A stretch of DNA of 64,000 nucleotides from Hyaloraphidium curvatum (taxonomy: Eukaryota; Monoblepharomycota; Hyaloraphidiomycetes; Hyaloraphidiales; Hyaloraphidiaceae): positions 62,001 through 126,000 of the forward strand of contig JAIVFI010000002.1 in the NCBI GenBank assembly GCA_025558095.1. Direction: 5' to 3'. Made by a program: the position numbers and the translations under genes. The notes below the pieces were generated by a model that saw only the letters and a list, made by a program, of their open reading frames with translations, did no database searches and was not told the origin of the DNA. Below, in pieces: positions 42,000-52,600 of the stretch. Each line of letters opens with the position of its first letter. Position 1 is the stretch's first letter.

Positions 42000-42892
42000 C
42001 TAGCCGTCGACGTTGGGCCACGCGTACTCTTTCGCAATGTCGACCCCGGGCAGCAGCTTCCTCGCGTTCGCAAGCCACAAGTCCATGATCGCCGACAGGG
42101 AGTCGAACTCGTTTATCCTGGGGAACGGCACGTCCGGTACGGGCACGCCCAGGAAATCGCAGAGCGGACCCCATCCCGACTTCACGTCGAAGACAAGGAG
42201 CTGCGAAGGCGGCACGGAGGCCTTGACGTGGTCCTCGTAGGTTTTGAGAAACTGCAGTGCCAGTTCCTACCGCAGCTTGCCGTCAAGACGGAGAGTAACC
42301 ACAACATCGAGCACGGGATCCCACCTTTGAGAACTTGTGCGGGCCGTACGTCCGCCTCAACTCGTGGCCTAACCAGTCCAGGAACTCCGGCTCGCGGTCC
42401 GGCTTCGCCCCGTCCATGTCCAGTATGAGGCGGTAGTAATCGATGGACCACAGCGCCTTCCAGTAACTCCGCCACCACGACTCCGGGTCTCGGACGGTGA
42501 GTATGAACTTTGCGTCGGGATGGAGGCGGAGGAGCTCGTCGAACGCTGCGGAGGTTGGCGCGGACGCCTCAGCCCAATGTCGCGACGCAAGGAGGGGTCC
42601 CCGCACCGTAAGGCATGTCCACGCAGGCATCGAAGCAGTTGCGCTCGTCAAAGTAACCCTGGAGATCCACGTTGTCGGCCCCGTGCTTCATCATGTCGAT
42701 CCAAAGGTTTAGGCCCTTTGGATACAGCGGATCTCGGGGACTCCCGTCCATGGCCTGATCCACAGGAAGATCCACAGGAAGCAGCACGAATCCCGGGTGA
42801 AAGCATTCGACGCCCAGGATGTTGAGGGCAAAGGTCATGGAATAGGTGCCCGTCCGGTGCTGGCCCGCCCCGATGACCTTCAGCGGCCGCAT
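42000..42892 (-). CDS. Sulfotransferase family protein
   Basis: Exons 42892-42607, 42545-42325 and 42266-42000 (introns of 61 and 58 bases) encode 257 residues. The 5'-phosphosulfate-binding loop is KVIGAGQHRTGTYSMTFAL, and the 3'-phosphate motif region is HPDAKFILTVRDPESWW. The C-terminus has LLVFDVKSGWGPLCDFLGVPVPD, typical of the fungal Sulfotransfer_4 group. It should transfer sulfate from PAPS to an unknown acceptor. Splicing restores the central block AFDELLRLHPDAK. It lies 3' to 3' with the GST gene, 105 bases apart. Confidence 0.85.
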
Positions 42893-43153
42893 TCCTGTGC
42901 CTTGAGGAGCCTCACGTTTGGAGAACAGCGTCCGAAACGGTCCTCGGCGGTGTGCTGCGTGGCACAACTACTGGCGTGTGTCTTCCGCGGAAGCTTCGAT
43001 CATTTGCGCGTCACCGCGTCCGCTCGCGATCTGTCCCCCAACGCGTACCGCGGACCTTGCTTGACAAAGGAGGGACTACGCGCCGTCCCCGCTCGTTTCC
43101 TTTAAAGCGGCGGAATCCAATCGGATCTGGAGCTCAGGCACCGTCTTGTTTCA

Positions 43154-44656
43154 ATGACTCAGACACGCGCACAGCTCGCCTTCGACGCCGCCGAATGGGC
43201 GGCCCTGTTTCCCGCGCCGGCGATGCCGCCGGGCCCGTTTGAGCAGGCCCCGCCGCCGCCCGCGCCGCCCGCCGAGAAGTTGCCCCGCGAGGAACTGCTC
43301 CGCACCCTCGGCGGCTCGCTGCTCGGAAGGATGACGGCGCTGCAGTTCGCCGTGGGGCCCCTCGCGAGGAGGGTCAAGGGGCGCGTCCTGGTGGGCCTCG
43401 TCCCTGGATACCTGAACCTCGCCGCCTGCGGGTGGGCCGCGGCGAATGCCCCCCCGGCGTACGGGTTCACCCCGCTTTCCGTCGGCATCGGCGTCGCCTG
43501 CGTGTTTTTCGCGATGGGCGTCGTGGTGGTCGGGTCCTTGACGGGCGCCTGGAAGACGAACCTTTCCGGCCCGCCAAACACGGGCCTGCTCGCGGTTGCG
43601 GGCATCGTCAGGTGGATGCATCTGGCCGGCACCGCGGACGGGTCGGACGGGTCGGAGGGCGGCGGTTCCGCGCAGCCGGCACGGTCGCCGCTCGTGGCGC
43701 ACGATCCCGCCGATCCCTGGTGCCCGTGCGCGGAGGCAGGCTGCGCCGGCGGCCTTCTCCGGCGCGCCGGGCTGCTCAGGTTTCTGGAGGTGTTTGCGCG
43801 GGCCGTCGTCATTGCGTTCGGCTACGCGTTCCTGCCGTATTGGACGCTGTTCGTGACCCTCGGAAGCCAGTCGTGGACGGCGTGGTACGGGCCTCTCTGT
43901 TTCGTCGGCGGCATCTTCATGGGCGTGCTCGTGAACGGCGTCAACCACGCCGCCCGCTTCCAGACAAACGTCGCGCTGGCGGAGCTTTCCCGCCGCCTGC
44001 GCTGCCGCGCCGTGCGCCTGGCCCTCTCGGACCTCGTGGAGCGGTGCGAGAACCTCCTGGAGCGCGCGGATCGCGGGGAACCGGGCACGATTCCCAAGGG
44101 ACGCTCTCCTCCCGAAACGTACCAGCAGCTCCACGGCGGCCTCGTGTCCAGCTGGACCCGCGGGCTGGCCATCATCAACACGGGCGCCGTCCACATCGCC
44201 GCTGTTCTGACCGGCTTCATCCCCTCCATCGTCGTCTCGGCGGCGGTGGGACGCTGCATTCCCTTCTACATGATCTACGACGTGCTCATCGCCCTCGGCG
44301 TGCTCGTCCTGACCGATCTGGTGAACGTCGCCGCGGGCAACGCCGAGGTCACCGCCTGCACGGGGCTGTACTCGCGCGCGCGCACCGCGCTCGCGGTGCT
44401 CCTGGCGCGGTACCCCCACGCGGACGGGCCCGCTGCAGCCGTCGCGCGCAGGCACGCGGAGGTGCTCTCGCGGTATGCCGATCCCGCCGGGGTGAGGGCG
44501 AGGTTCCTGGGGTTCGTGGTGGATGCCGCCGTGGTCAGGAACCTGGTGGTCACGGTGCTCACCGTGTCGTTTGCCCTGTTCGGTCTCGTGAGGTCGTTTG
44601 GCGTCTCATTGACCATGGATACCATGTGCCGGCTCGGGAGTGAGAGCGCTGGTTGA
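43154..44656 (+). CDS. Unknown polytopic membrane protein, about seven spans
   Basis: A single exon of 500 residues. After a Pro/Ala-rich N-terminus (1-65) there are about seven hydrophobic segments: near 75-95, 105-128, 210-240, 247-265, 337-364, 370-396 and 465-490. The fourth gap (about 265-335) is a long charged loop with NHAARFQTNVALAEL and SDLVERCENLLERAD. A Cys cluster (CPCAEAGCAGG, about 192-202) lies before span 3. The set does not match a family I can name; a receptor or a transporter is possible. The coding strand is supported by charge and hydrophobic periodicity, since other frames lack it. Confidence 0.65.
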   Translation: MTQTRAQLAFDAAEWAALFPAPAMPPGPFEQAPPPPAPPAEKLPREELLRTLGGSLLGRMTALQFAVGPLARRVKGRVLVGLVPGYLNLAACGWAAANAPPAYGFTPLSVGIGVACVFFAMGVVVVGSLTGAWKTNLSGPPNTGLLAVAGIVRWMHLAGTADGSDGSEGGGSAQPARSPLVAHDPADPWCPCAEAGCAGGLLRRAGLLRFLEVFARAVVIAFGYAFLPYWTLFVTLGSQSWTAWYGPLCFVGGIFMGVLVNGVNHAARFQTNVALAELSRRLRCRAVRLALSDLVERCENLLERADRGEPGTIPKGRSPPETYQQLHGGLVSSWTRGLAIINTGAVHIAAVLTGFIPSIVVSAAVGRCIPFYMIYDVLIALGVLVLTDLVNVAAGNAEVTACTGLYSRARTALAVLLARYPHADGPAAAVARRHAEVLSRYADPAGVRARFLGFVVDAAVVRNLVVTVLTVSFALFGLVRSFGVSLTMDTMCRLGSESAG

Positions 44657-45012
44657 CTGATTGGGGGCGATCGCCCTGCCGACGAAGCGGGGGGAGCGAG
44701 CCGGCGGAATAGGCAAACCTGAGCATGTCGTGCATGACTCCGCGGAGGTTCGGCGATATGCAGATAAGGCCGAGTTGCGTGCAGCTGCCCAACCACGGAT
44801 CTGACGGATCGGAGCCGGATTCCATCGTCCGCTCACATAAAGTGCAGTTTGCACTGCTTTTACGTCGGCACGGCGGCCCGCAAGGGCGCCGTTGACGCAA
44901 CGGCGTTGAAAGGTGGCGGGCGGCGCCTGAGCGGCGGCGCTGACTCCACAGCAGCAGCAAACAACGGCGCCCTGACCGGGGCAGGCCCCGGGTTCCCCCG
45001 GATCTGGGCCCG
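44657..45012. other. Intergenic region, no gene seen
   Basis: 356 bases between two plus-strand genes. Nothing recognisable apart from GC-rich 5' flank of the next gene. Confidence 0.5.
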
Positions 45013-47388
45013 ATGGCCACTTTATTACCCGCGGCCCCCCCCGAGGCCGGGGAGGCGGAGGTTTCCAAGGCCGCCGACGCTTTGTCACTGGCGCCGTCGG
45101 CGGACAGCGAGCGGACGCTCGGGCTGCGGCGCGGCGAGGCGTCGGACCGCGCCACGGTGTCGTCGGCGGCGTCGCGGGATGACACTCTCGGCGGCGGAGG
45201 CGAGGAGGCCGAGGGCGGCGGGGGCGGCGGGCCCGCGCGGCTGCGGCACCGGCGGCGGCGGCACGACGGGCAGTCGCAGCTGTTTGCCCGCATCTCCTCG
45301 TTCCTGAACCCGCTGTTGCGGAGGATCCAGCGGACCGAACTGCGGCCCGACGCACGGGTCGACCTGCGGGGCGAGTGGCGGGCGGACTCCGCGGCGAGGG
45401 ACCGGGCCGCCGGCGGGGGCACCGCCGCCCAGGTGCGCGCCAGCATCGACGAGCTCGCCCACTCCGGCAAGGACACGCGGGTGCTCGAGAACATCGTCGG
45501 GGCGGCCGAGGCCGCGGCGCTGCTGGCCGGCCCGCGGCCCCGGGCATCTTCCCCCGGGCATCCCTCGGACACTGTTAGGCGGGGCACCGCGGAGGAGGTG
45601 CAGCTCCGCGATCTGGGCACCTCGGCGGCGCAGGCACCCGCGATCGTCGTGTCGCCGGCGGCGGACGAAGGGGAGGTCTCGCCGGTGCCGGTGCGTCCGG
45701 GCAAGTCGGCGCGGGCGGCCGAGCTGCTGGCCGGCCTGGCGCCCATCGACACGGGCCGCTTGCCACCTGCAGCCGCTCCGGAAGACGCCTACTTCATCCC
45801 GCTCAACGACACAGCGCCGTCGAGCGGCTCGCTCGCCTCGAAAGACGCATCTCCTCCCCCTGCCGAGGAAGCCACCGGCGAGTCCGCTGCCCCGGACCCC
45901 GCCACCGCCGACTCCCCCGCGCCCCCCGCGGCATGGGACCGCCGCAGCGTCGCCAGCAGCAACGCCGCCATCTTCCAGCCCTCGCTGCTCTCCACCTCCT
46001 CCGCCGTGCCCAACCTGGGCTTCGGCACCCCCGCCGCCCTCCCCCCCTTCCCCTTCCCCCTGCCGCCCGACACCCCCGCCCCCATCGACCCGGACCCGTC
46101 CCCGCCCGCATCGGCGGCGCCCCAGGCTGACCACGCGCGCGCGCCGCTCCCGCTGCGCATGTACCCGTACGAGGAGGACCTCGCGGTGGCGCGCATGGTC
46201 AGCGAGTCCGAGGACGAGGCCGAGCCGCCGGCGCAGTGTTCCCCGGAGGAACCGCCGCCCAGCGCGGACGAGCCGCCGGAGGAGGTGCAGAGCATCTCGG
46301 AGATCGTGTACCCGGCGCACTTTTTCCGGCGCGCGGGGCCCAGGTCGGGGGACCTGGCGTCGCTGAGGTCGAGCGGGCGGTCGTCGCGCTTCCGCACGCA
46401 CCGCTCGGCGTCGTTCGATTCGGGGTCGGAGCGGTCCAGCGTGCTCTCCAGGGACGACTCGGAGCTCCCCGACGCGGCGAGTTTCCTCGCCGACGCCCGC
46501 GCCCTGCTCCTTTCGGCGGTGCTGCGGTGCGAGGAGGGGCCGGGAGTCGCCCCTAGCGAGGCCAACGTGCTCAACAGGCGCAGGCTGGCGATCCAGTCTT
46601 CCCCGGCCTACCTGGCGCGCTCCGCCCCCGCCCCCAGGGAACGCGACGGCACGCTGACTTCCAGGCTGCGGAGGCTTGGCGCCTCGCGGCGGGTTTCGGA
46701 GCGGGACCGGGACCGGGACCGCGCGTCCCGCGGCGGCCGCCGCGAGGCGGACCCGCCGTACGTCCCGCACCACTTCGACGAGAAGCCCGTGGGGCAGCTG
46801 TACCGCTACCGCGGCGGCGTGCTGGAAGGGTGCTGGCTGCTGCGGCGCACGCTCGAGAACGCGACCCTGTGCGCGGCCGAGACGAGCGTGCGCGCCCTGT
46901 CGGAATTCGCGGACTACTCCGCGTACCTGAGCCTCTACTCGCAGGCGCTGCGGAGGGAGAAGGAGAGCGAGGGGCGGTGCGTGCGGTGGAGGCAGGGCCC
47001 GTTCGAGGGCGGGAGGGCGGGGATACTGAACCCGTTCCGGACGCGGAACGGGTGGGACGCCGCGAGGGTGTGCAAGGGGGTGATGCAGATGGTGCGGAGG
47101 GAGGCGGCGCGGAGGGCGGGGGAGGAGCAGTGCGCTGCCTCGGGGCTGTGGCCGGGGGATCTGGCGCCGCCCAAGGTGCGGGTGAGCGTGGGGTTCCCTT
47201 CGCACCACGCGCGGGCGGCGGCCGCGGCGGCGGCGGGACAGGGGCAGGGGCAGGAGAGGAGGAAGCCCAGCTTGGCAGCGCTGACTAAGGACGTGAGCAG
47301 GAAGGTGCTCCTGAGCATCGATCGCAAGCTCGAGGCGTGGGCGGGGGGTGCGGGAGCCGCGGCGTCGGCGGGGGCGGCGAACTTGTAG
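45013..47388 (+). CDS. Large mostly disordered protein with a conserved-looking C-terminal segment
   Basis: A single 791-residue frame. The first ~500 residues are Ala/Pro/Gly/Glu-rich and probably disordered. Two segments look folded: about residues 86-125 (QLFARISSFLNPLLRRIQRTELRPDARVDLRGEW) and 575-790 (VGQLYRYRGGVLEGCWLLRRTLENATLCAAE... DYSAYLSLYSQALRREKE; ILNPFRTRNGWDAARVCKGVMQMVRRE). The C-terminus is basic. I recognise no family. An overlapping antisense frame of about 810 residues exists but has the composition expected of a shadow. Confidence 0.55.
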   Translation: MATLLPAAPPEAGEAEVSKAADALSLAPSADSERTLGLRRGEASDRATVSSAASRDDTLGGGGEEAEGGGGGGPARLRHRRRRHDGQSQLFARISSFLNPLLRRIQRTELRPDARVDLRGEWRADSAARDRAAGGGTAAQVRASIDELAHSGKDTRVLENIVGAAEAAALLAGPRPRASSPGHPSDTVRRGTAEEVQLRDLGTSAAQAPAIVVSPAADEGEVSPVPVRPGKSARAAELLAGLAPIDTGRLPPAAAPEDAYFIPLNDTAPSSGSLASKDASPPPAEEATGESAAPDPATADSPAPPAAWDRRSVASSNAAIFQPSLLSTSSAVPNLGFGTPAALPPFPFPLPPDTPAPIDPDPSPPASAAPQADHARAPLPLRMYPYEEDLAVARMVSESEDEAEPPAQCSPEEPPPSADEPPEEVQSISEIVYPAHFFRRAGPRSGDLASLRSSGRSSRFRTHRSASFDSGSERSSVLSRDDSELPDAASFLADARALLLSAVLRCEEGPGVAPSEANVLNRRRLAIQSSPAYLARSAPAPRERDGTLTSRLRRLGASRRVSERDRDRDRASRGGRREADPPYVPHHFDEKPVGQLYRYRGGVLEGCWLLRRTLENATLCAAETSVRALSEFADYSAYLSLYSQALRREKESEGRCVRWRQGPFEGGRAGILNPFRTRNGWDAARVCKGVMQMVRREAARRAGEEQCAASGLWPGDLAPPKVRVSVGFPSHHARAAAAAAAGQGQGQERRKPSLAALTKDVSRKVLLSIDRKLEAWAGGAGAAASAGAANL

Positions 47389-47533
47389 CTTCGTCTTGGC
47401 ATGTACTGTGCGTGGGAGGGGTGAAACGATCGGATTCAATGGGATCTGCACCGAAGTGTCCTCGCAAGCCTGCACCTGACGGGCCGTGCTTAGGCGAGCT
47501 CCTTGGCCAACTATTCCCACAACCCCGCCCCCG

Positions 47534-49008
47534 ATGTCCGCCGCCCGCGCCTCCGACCGCGAGGCCGAGGAGGCCTCGCTGCTTCCCGACGCCGCGCCGC
47601 CGTCACCGGGCAGCAGTGCGCCGCCGCGCTACAGCATCGCGCTCGGCGACCCGCCCGCCGACCCGCCCGCCGAGCCCGTCGCCCCCGCGGCGTCGTCGTC
47701 CTCGGCGCCCGGCCCGATAGACGCGGAGCTTAGAGCGTTCACGCACGATGGTATGTCGGCTGCGCTGGACGGTAGGGGTGGTACGGGGCGTCTAACCGAC
47801 CGCCGCCCCCCCGATGCCTTGCGTCGGCCGCCCCCGACCAGTCGACGCCCTCTTCTCGCACATCGACTCGCTGCGCGGCACACCCGCCGAGAAGCTGCCC
47901 ACATACACCGAGGCCGTCTCCGCCCCCGCCACCGCCGTGCGGCTGGGCGACGGCACCACCGTCGTGCAGTCGTCGGCCGCGGGCGTGGCGGTGCAGCACA
48001 ACCCGTTCGTGACCTACGAGAGAACTTATGGGGAGGAGGAGGTGTACGTGGAGGGGTGGGTGGTGGGGTCGTGGGTGGTGTTCCTGCTCAACTGCGTCGG
48101 TGGGTCGCCCCCTCCGTTGCCTTCCCGAACTTGCGCTCACTCCCGGTTGTCGGTTAGCCTCGACGGCGTTCGACTTCATCGGCTTCGTCCTGACCTTCTT
48201 CCTCGCCACCTCGCACGCCGCGCGCGAGGGCGCCCGCGCCGGCCTGGGCGTCACCCTGGTGCGCTACGGCCTGTACGTGCACGACCACGCCGGCGACCCC
48301 GAGATGGACGGGCGGTGGCGGGAGGACTACGCGATGGGGCGGAACGGAACGGCGGCGGAGGGGGACGCCGACGGGGACAATCAGGCGCCGGCAGGCAACG
48401 CGACGGCGCCGGCCGCCAACGCCACGGCTGCGGGGGAGCTCGAGATGCACCCCGCAAACTGGACCTCGCTCGGCAATGGCACGCTCGCCCCCGAGGGCAC
48501 CGTTCGCATCTCGGACGCCCTGAACGGCACCGCCAACGCCACCTTCCCCCTCCTCAACGCCACCTCCCCTTCCCCCCTAAATTCGACCGACTCCCTGAAC
48601 CTCACCCTCCCCTCTGCGCCCACCCTCCCCGCCCCGCTCTTTGCCCGGCAGCAGCCCGCCCCCTCGGACGTGGAGTTCACCTCGTACACCGGGCTCTTCA
48701 TGATGGTCCTGGGGTGGGTGCTCATCTTCCGCGCCGTGGTCGCGTTCGCGCGCGTGCGGCGGATGGAGGCGCTGGCGTTGAGGGGGGCGAGCGCGACGCC
48801 GGGGGAGGGGTGGTTCGGTGGGTGGGCTCAGCCACCTGCGGCGGCGCCGGCGGAGGAGGGGGCGAGGGAGGGGGAGGGGGAGGAGGCGGTGCAGCTGCCG
48901 CCCGATGCCGGTGCGCGGGGGTCGGAGGAGGTTGGAGAGGGGCAGCCGAGGGATGAAGAGGCGCAGGGGGAGGGGCGGGCGAGGTGGTTGCTAAGGAGGG
49001 AGGTGTAG
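47534..49008 (+). CDS. Bsd2/Ndfip-type membrane adaptor with glycosylated loop
   Basis: Exons 47534-47750, 47842-48099 and 48158-49008 (introns of 91 and 58 bases) encode 441 residues. The N-terminal cytosolic part holds PPRY, a PY motif that binds WW domains of Rsp5/Nedd4 ubiquitin ligases, and LPTYTEAV. Three membrane spans follow: VVGSWVVFLLNC, AFDFIGFVLTFFLATSHAAREGARAGLG and YTGLFMMVLGWVLIFRAVVAFARVRRME, which match the Bsd2/Ndfip family well. These adaptors help sort metal transporters for degradation at Golgi and endosomes. Unusually, between spans 2 and 3 there is a ~110-residue luminal insert with about ten N-x-T/S sequons. The C-terminus is acidic and Gly/Pro-rich. Confidence 0.85.
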
Positions 49009-49662
49009 GCCGCGAAGTCGCGAAGGGGAATGACGAATATTGCGTTTGCTCGATTCGCCCGCTGCCGGTCAGTAGCCTCGTCCAGCAGAGTGGATGCTTG
49101 CTGAGCCATCGAATCCATGGCCTGAACACTGGTTTTGGTTCGACGTGCTTGGCCCGCGGATGGATGTCCTCCCTCTCCTTGTCCTCTTGACCGGCTCGAA
49201 ACACATCCAATTCAGTAGATCTCCAGCATCCAGCGATAGATCCACATCATCTACAATGCGCACCCCTGCAAAATAAGCCTGATGGAGGAATCTTGTGCCG
49301 TTTCGTGCAGCTACAAGACGCCCGTGCGACGTGAGTGGTGCTCGGTCGGCCAGGCGCAACGACTTTTCTGCCCGCCCGACCGGAACCTTGCCGAACGGCC
49401 GGCACCGTCCTCCGCGCCGCCACCCGCCCTTTCGCGCCTCGCCGGACGCGCCCCGCGCCGCGCACCGTGCGGAACGCGGGGAGGCCGGGGGGAACGCGCG
49501 CTGGGTGACCCCACGGAGCCCGACGCGCTGACACCGCCAGGCGCCGGCGATTCGCTCCGCGCCCCGGCATACGGCAATTCCGGACGATCCGACCGCGGCT
49601 AGGTGGCCGCAGATACCTTTTCCGCGGAGGGAGCCGGGCGGCACCGCACCGTTCCCGTTGAG
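49009..49662. other. Intergenic region, no gene seen
   Basis: 654 bases, the longest gene-free stretch outside the repeat. It holds the 3' flank of the Bsd2-like gene and the promoter of the large co-chaperone gene. An open frame crosses it on the minus strand but shows no domain and overlaps the next gene. Confidence 0.45.
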
Positions 49663-52600
49663 ATGGCGACGTGGGGCTTCGGCTTCGCGGACATCATCGG
49701 GTCGGACCCCGAGCCGCTGCTGCCGCTGCTGCCGCCGGTCTCGGCGGTGGTCGGCGCCGCGCAGCCGGGCGCGCAGCCCGCGGGGCCTCCGCCCGCGGGT
49801 GCGCAGGACGTCCCGCAGGGGCACCTGCCGCCGCGCCTGGCAAAGATCAAGCAAGGCGGGCCCGCTGCGGCGCCGGCAGCCGGACAGGCACCGCAGAATG
49901 GCCCCGGTTTCTCGGTGTTTTTCAGGCCGCCCGTGGACACTTCCCCGGCCGGCACCCCGGACGCCCCACTCCCGCAAGCCGCATACACGCTCAAGCCCGC
50001 ACCGATACCCAACCCTGCCGCATCATCTGCATCATCCGGCACCAACACCGCACCTCCCCCCTCATCCGCCCCCACGGACCCCTCGCACCGCGTGTACATC
50101 TACCCCCTCGACCCCTCGCTCCCCGCGTCGGCCGTGCAGTCCGCCTTCGAGGCCGCCTTCGGCCGCGGCGCCGCGGCGCGGGTGGACGTGAACCCGCGCG
50201 GGTTCGGCTTCGTGCACTGCCGCGACGCCGGGGCAAAGGCCGAGTCGATGGCAAGGGGGGCGTTCCAGCTCGGTGGGGCGACGGTCAAGGTGCGCGAGTT
50301 CAGGGGCGGGGCGGGGGCGGCGCAGCCTGCCGCCGAGAGGAAGGATGTGAGGGGCAGGGGCAGGGGGAGGGACGGGTCTACGGGTGGGCAAGGGGTGAAC
50401 GGGGTCGTGAACGGCGCACCGCAGCAGCAGCAGCAGCAGCAGCCGGCCAAGGAACCCGCCAACGACGGCAAGAAGCCCGCGCCGCAGGTGCAGCAACCCG
50501 CCAAGGAGCCCGAGAAGCCCAAGCAGCAGCGCAAGAAGGCCGCCAACCCGTACTCGGCGCTCGGGCAGACGCAGCTCGAGGCGGACGAGGAGCTCGCGCG
50601 CAGGCTGCAGGCCGAGGAGGAGGAGGAAGCTCGCAGGGAGCGCGAGCGCGCGGCCGAGCAGGCGAGGAGCAGGGCGGCGCAGGTGCAGGCGCAAGCGCAG
50701 GCGGCCGCGGCGGCGAAGAAGGAGGTTCCCGCCAAGCAGCCCGCCAAGGTCGAGCCGGTCAAGGCCAAGCCGGCCCCTGAACCCGCCAAGCCCGAGCCGG
50801 CCAAGCCTGCCGCGACAAGCAAGCCCGCGCCGGAACCCCACAAGCTCCCCGAGAAGGCCGCCGCGAAGCACGAGCCCGCCAAGCAGCCCGAGCCGGTCAA
50901 GCAGCCCGAGCCGAGCAAGGCGGCCAAGCCCAAGGAGCAGCCCAAGCACGTTTCCGAGCCCGCGAGATCGGCCCCGGAGCTGTCGAAACCCGCCGCTTCG
51001 CAGCCCAAGCCCGTCGTTGAGCACGCCAAGCCCGAGCCTAGCAAGGCGGCGGAGAAGAAGGACACGGGCAAGCCGGCGCCCGAGCCCGCCAAGCCCTCCG
51101 AGCCCGCCAAGCCAGCCCTTTTGGCCGAGCAGGGCAAGTCCAAGGAACAGCCCAAGCCCGCTGCAGCGCCCGCCAAGGTGACACAACCGGAGCCAGTCAA
51201 GCCCAAGGAGCAGCCTGCCCCGGTCCAGCAGCAGGCGCCCGAACCGGTCGCGACCGAGGTGCCGGCCAAGGAGCAGGCCAAGCCCGCGGAGCAGGCCAAG
51301 GTCGCGGAACCGTCCAAGCCCGCGGAGCAGCCGAAACCCGCGGAGCAGCCGGCCGAGAGCGGCAAGAAGAAGAAGAGCAAGGCCGCGGCCGCGCCGCCCG
51401 CCCCCGCGCAGGAAGCCAAGCCCGATCCTCCCGCGGAACCCGCTCCCGCCCCGCAACCGGCTCCCGCACCCCAACACGAGCCGGAACCCAAGCCCGTTGT
51501 GCACAAGGTCCCCTCGGAGGAGACCATCGCGGCCCCCGAGGCCGACGACGACGACGGGACCGAGGACGACGGCGGCGGGCCGGCGGGCAAGAACGCGAGG
51601 AAGAACAAGAAGAAGAAGGAGAAGGCCAAGGAGAAGGCGAGGATGCAGAAGGAGTCGGGCAAGGGCGGGGCGGCGCCGGCGGCGTCTGCTGGGGCGGGAG
51701 GGCACGTGCCTGAGAAGGCGGCGGACGAGGCGAGGCGGTTGATGGATGATGGGAAGGGGGAGGAGGCGCTCAAGATTCTGAACGCGGCGATCGGTGGGTC
51801 CTCGTCTTTTGGAGCCAGCCCTTTTGGGTCTGACGAAGGGTGCTCGATGAACCCACAGCCGCGGCGCAGCCCTTCCGCGTGCTCAACTCCCTCCTCCTGC
51901 TCCGCGCTGAGCAGCTCCTCGCCTCCGACCGCCCCGAGGAGGCCTCCAAGGACTGCCTCCGCGTGCTCGCTGCCTCGGACTCGGAATACCCCCGCGCCTA
52001 CCTCCTCCAGGCCCGCTCCCAGGCGCGGCTGCACCGCCCGCCCTCGCAGCTCGTCCCCTTCCTCGAGAAGGCCCTCAACAAGACGCGGCACCTGGCCGGG
52101 GAGGACCCGGACGCGCTGGCGGATCTGCTGGAGAGCCTGGGGGAGGTGGAGAGGATGTTGGTGCAGGCGGAGGAGATGGTGTGCAGGGGAGGGGATTTCG
52201 AGGGGGCGCTGGAGATGTTCGACGGGGCGATGGAGGAGTGGCTCGATGCCGTTTACGGTGGTGCTTTTGGCCGCCGCTCTGGGATTGCACAGCTTGCTGA
52301 CATACACGTTCGTAGAACAAGACGAGGGGCGCGATCTGGACAGCTCATGGGAGGACGCGGCGAGGCTCTCGCGGGCGTGGCGGCTCAAGAGGGCGAGGCT
52401 GCTTCTGTCCACGGGCGAATTTGGGACGGCTCGGCTCGCGACGTGTGTTCGCTTCTTGTCTTCGTCCCGGCTTGGTCTGACCTTTGTCGATTCCAGTGCC
52501 CAGGTGGCCGAGGACCTCAACGACCCCGACTTCCTCTACGTGCGCGCGCTGGCCGTCATCCTCGAGGACGGGATCGAGGCGGTGCCGCAGGTGGAGGAGA

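Noticed and set aside
45085-47520. Antisense frame of about 810 codons opposite the 791-residue protein
   Set aside because: The composition is Arg/Gly/His-rich with no recognisable domain, while the plus frame has segments of ordinary helical protein composition.
50420-50445. CAG repeat in the co-chaperone as a notable microsatellite
   Set aside because: It encodes only a short Gln run (about seven) within a Gln/Pro-rich stretch, common in such linkers.
50062-52520. Very long minus-strand frames (over 500 and over 800 codons) opposite the co-chaperone gene
   Set aside because: They are monotonous Leu/Gly/Arg or Ser/Cys/Ala complements of the EPAKP-rich region. The plus strand has the RRM, TPR and J motifs.
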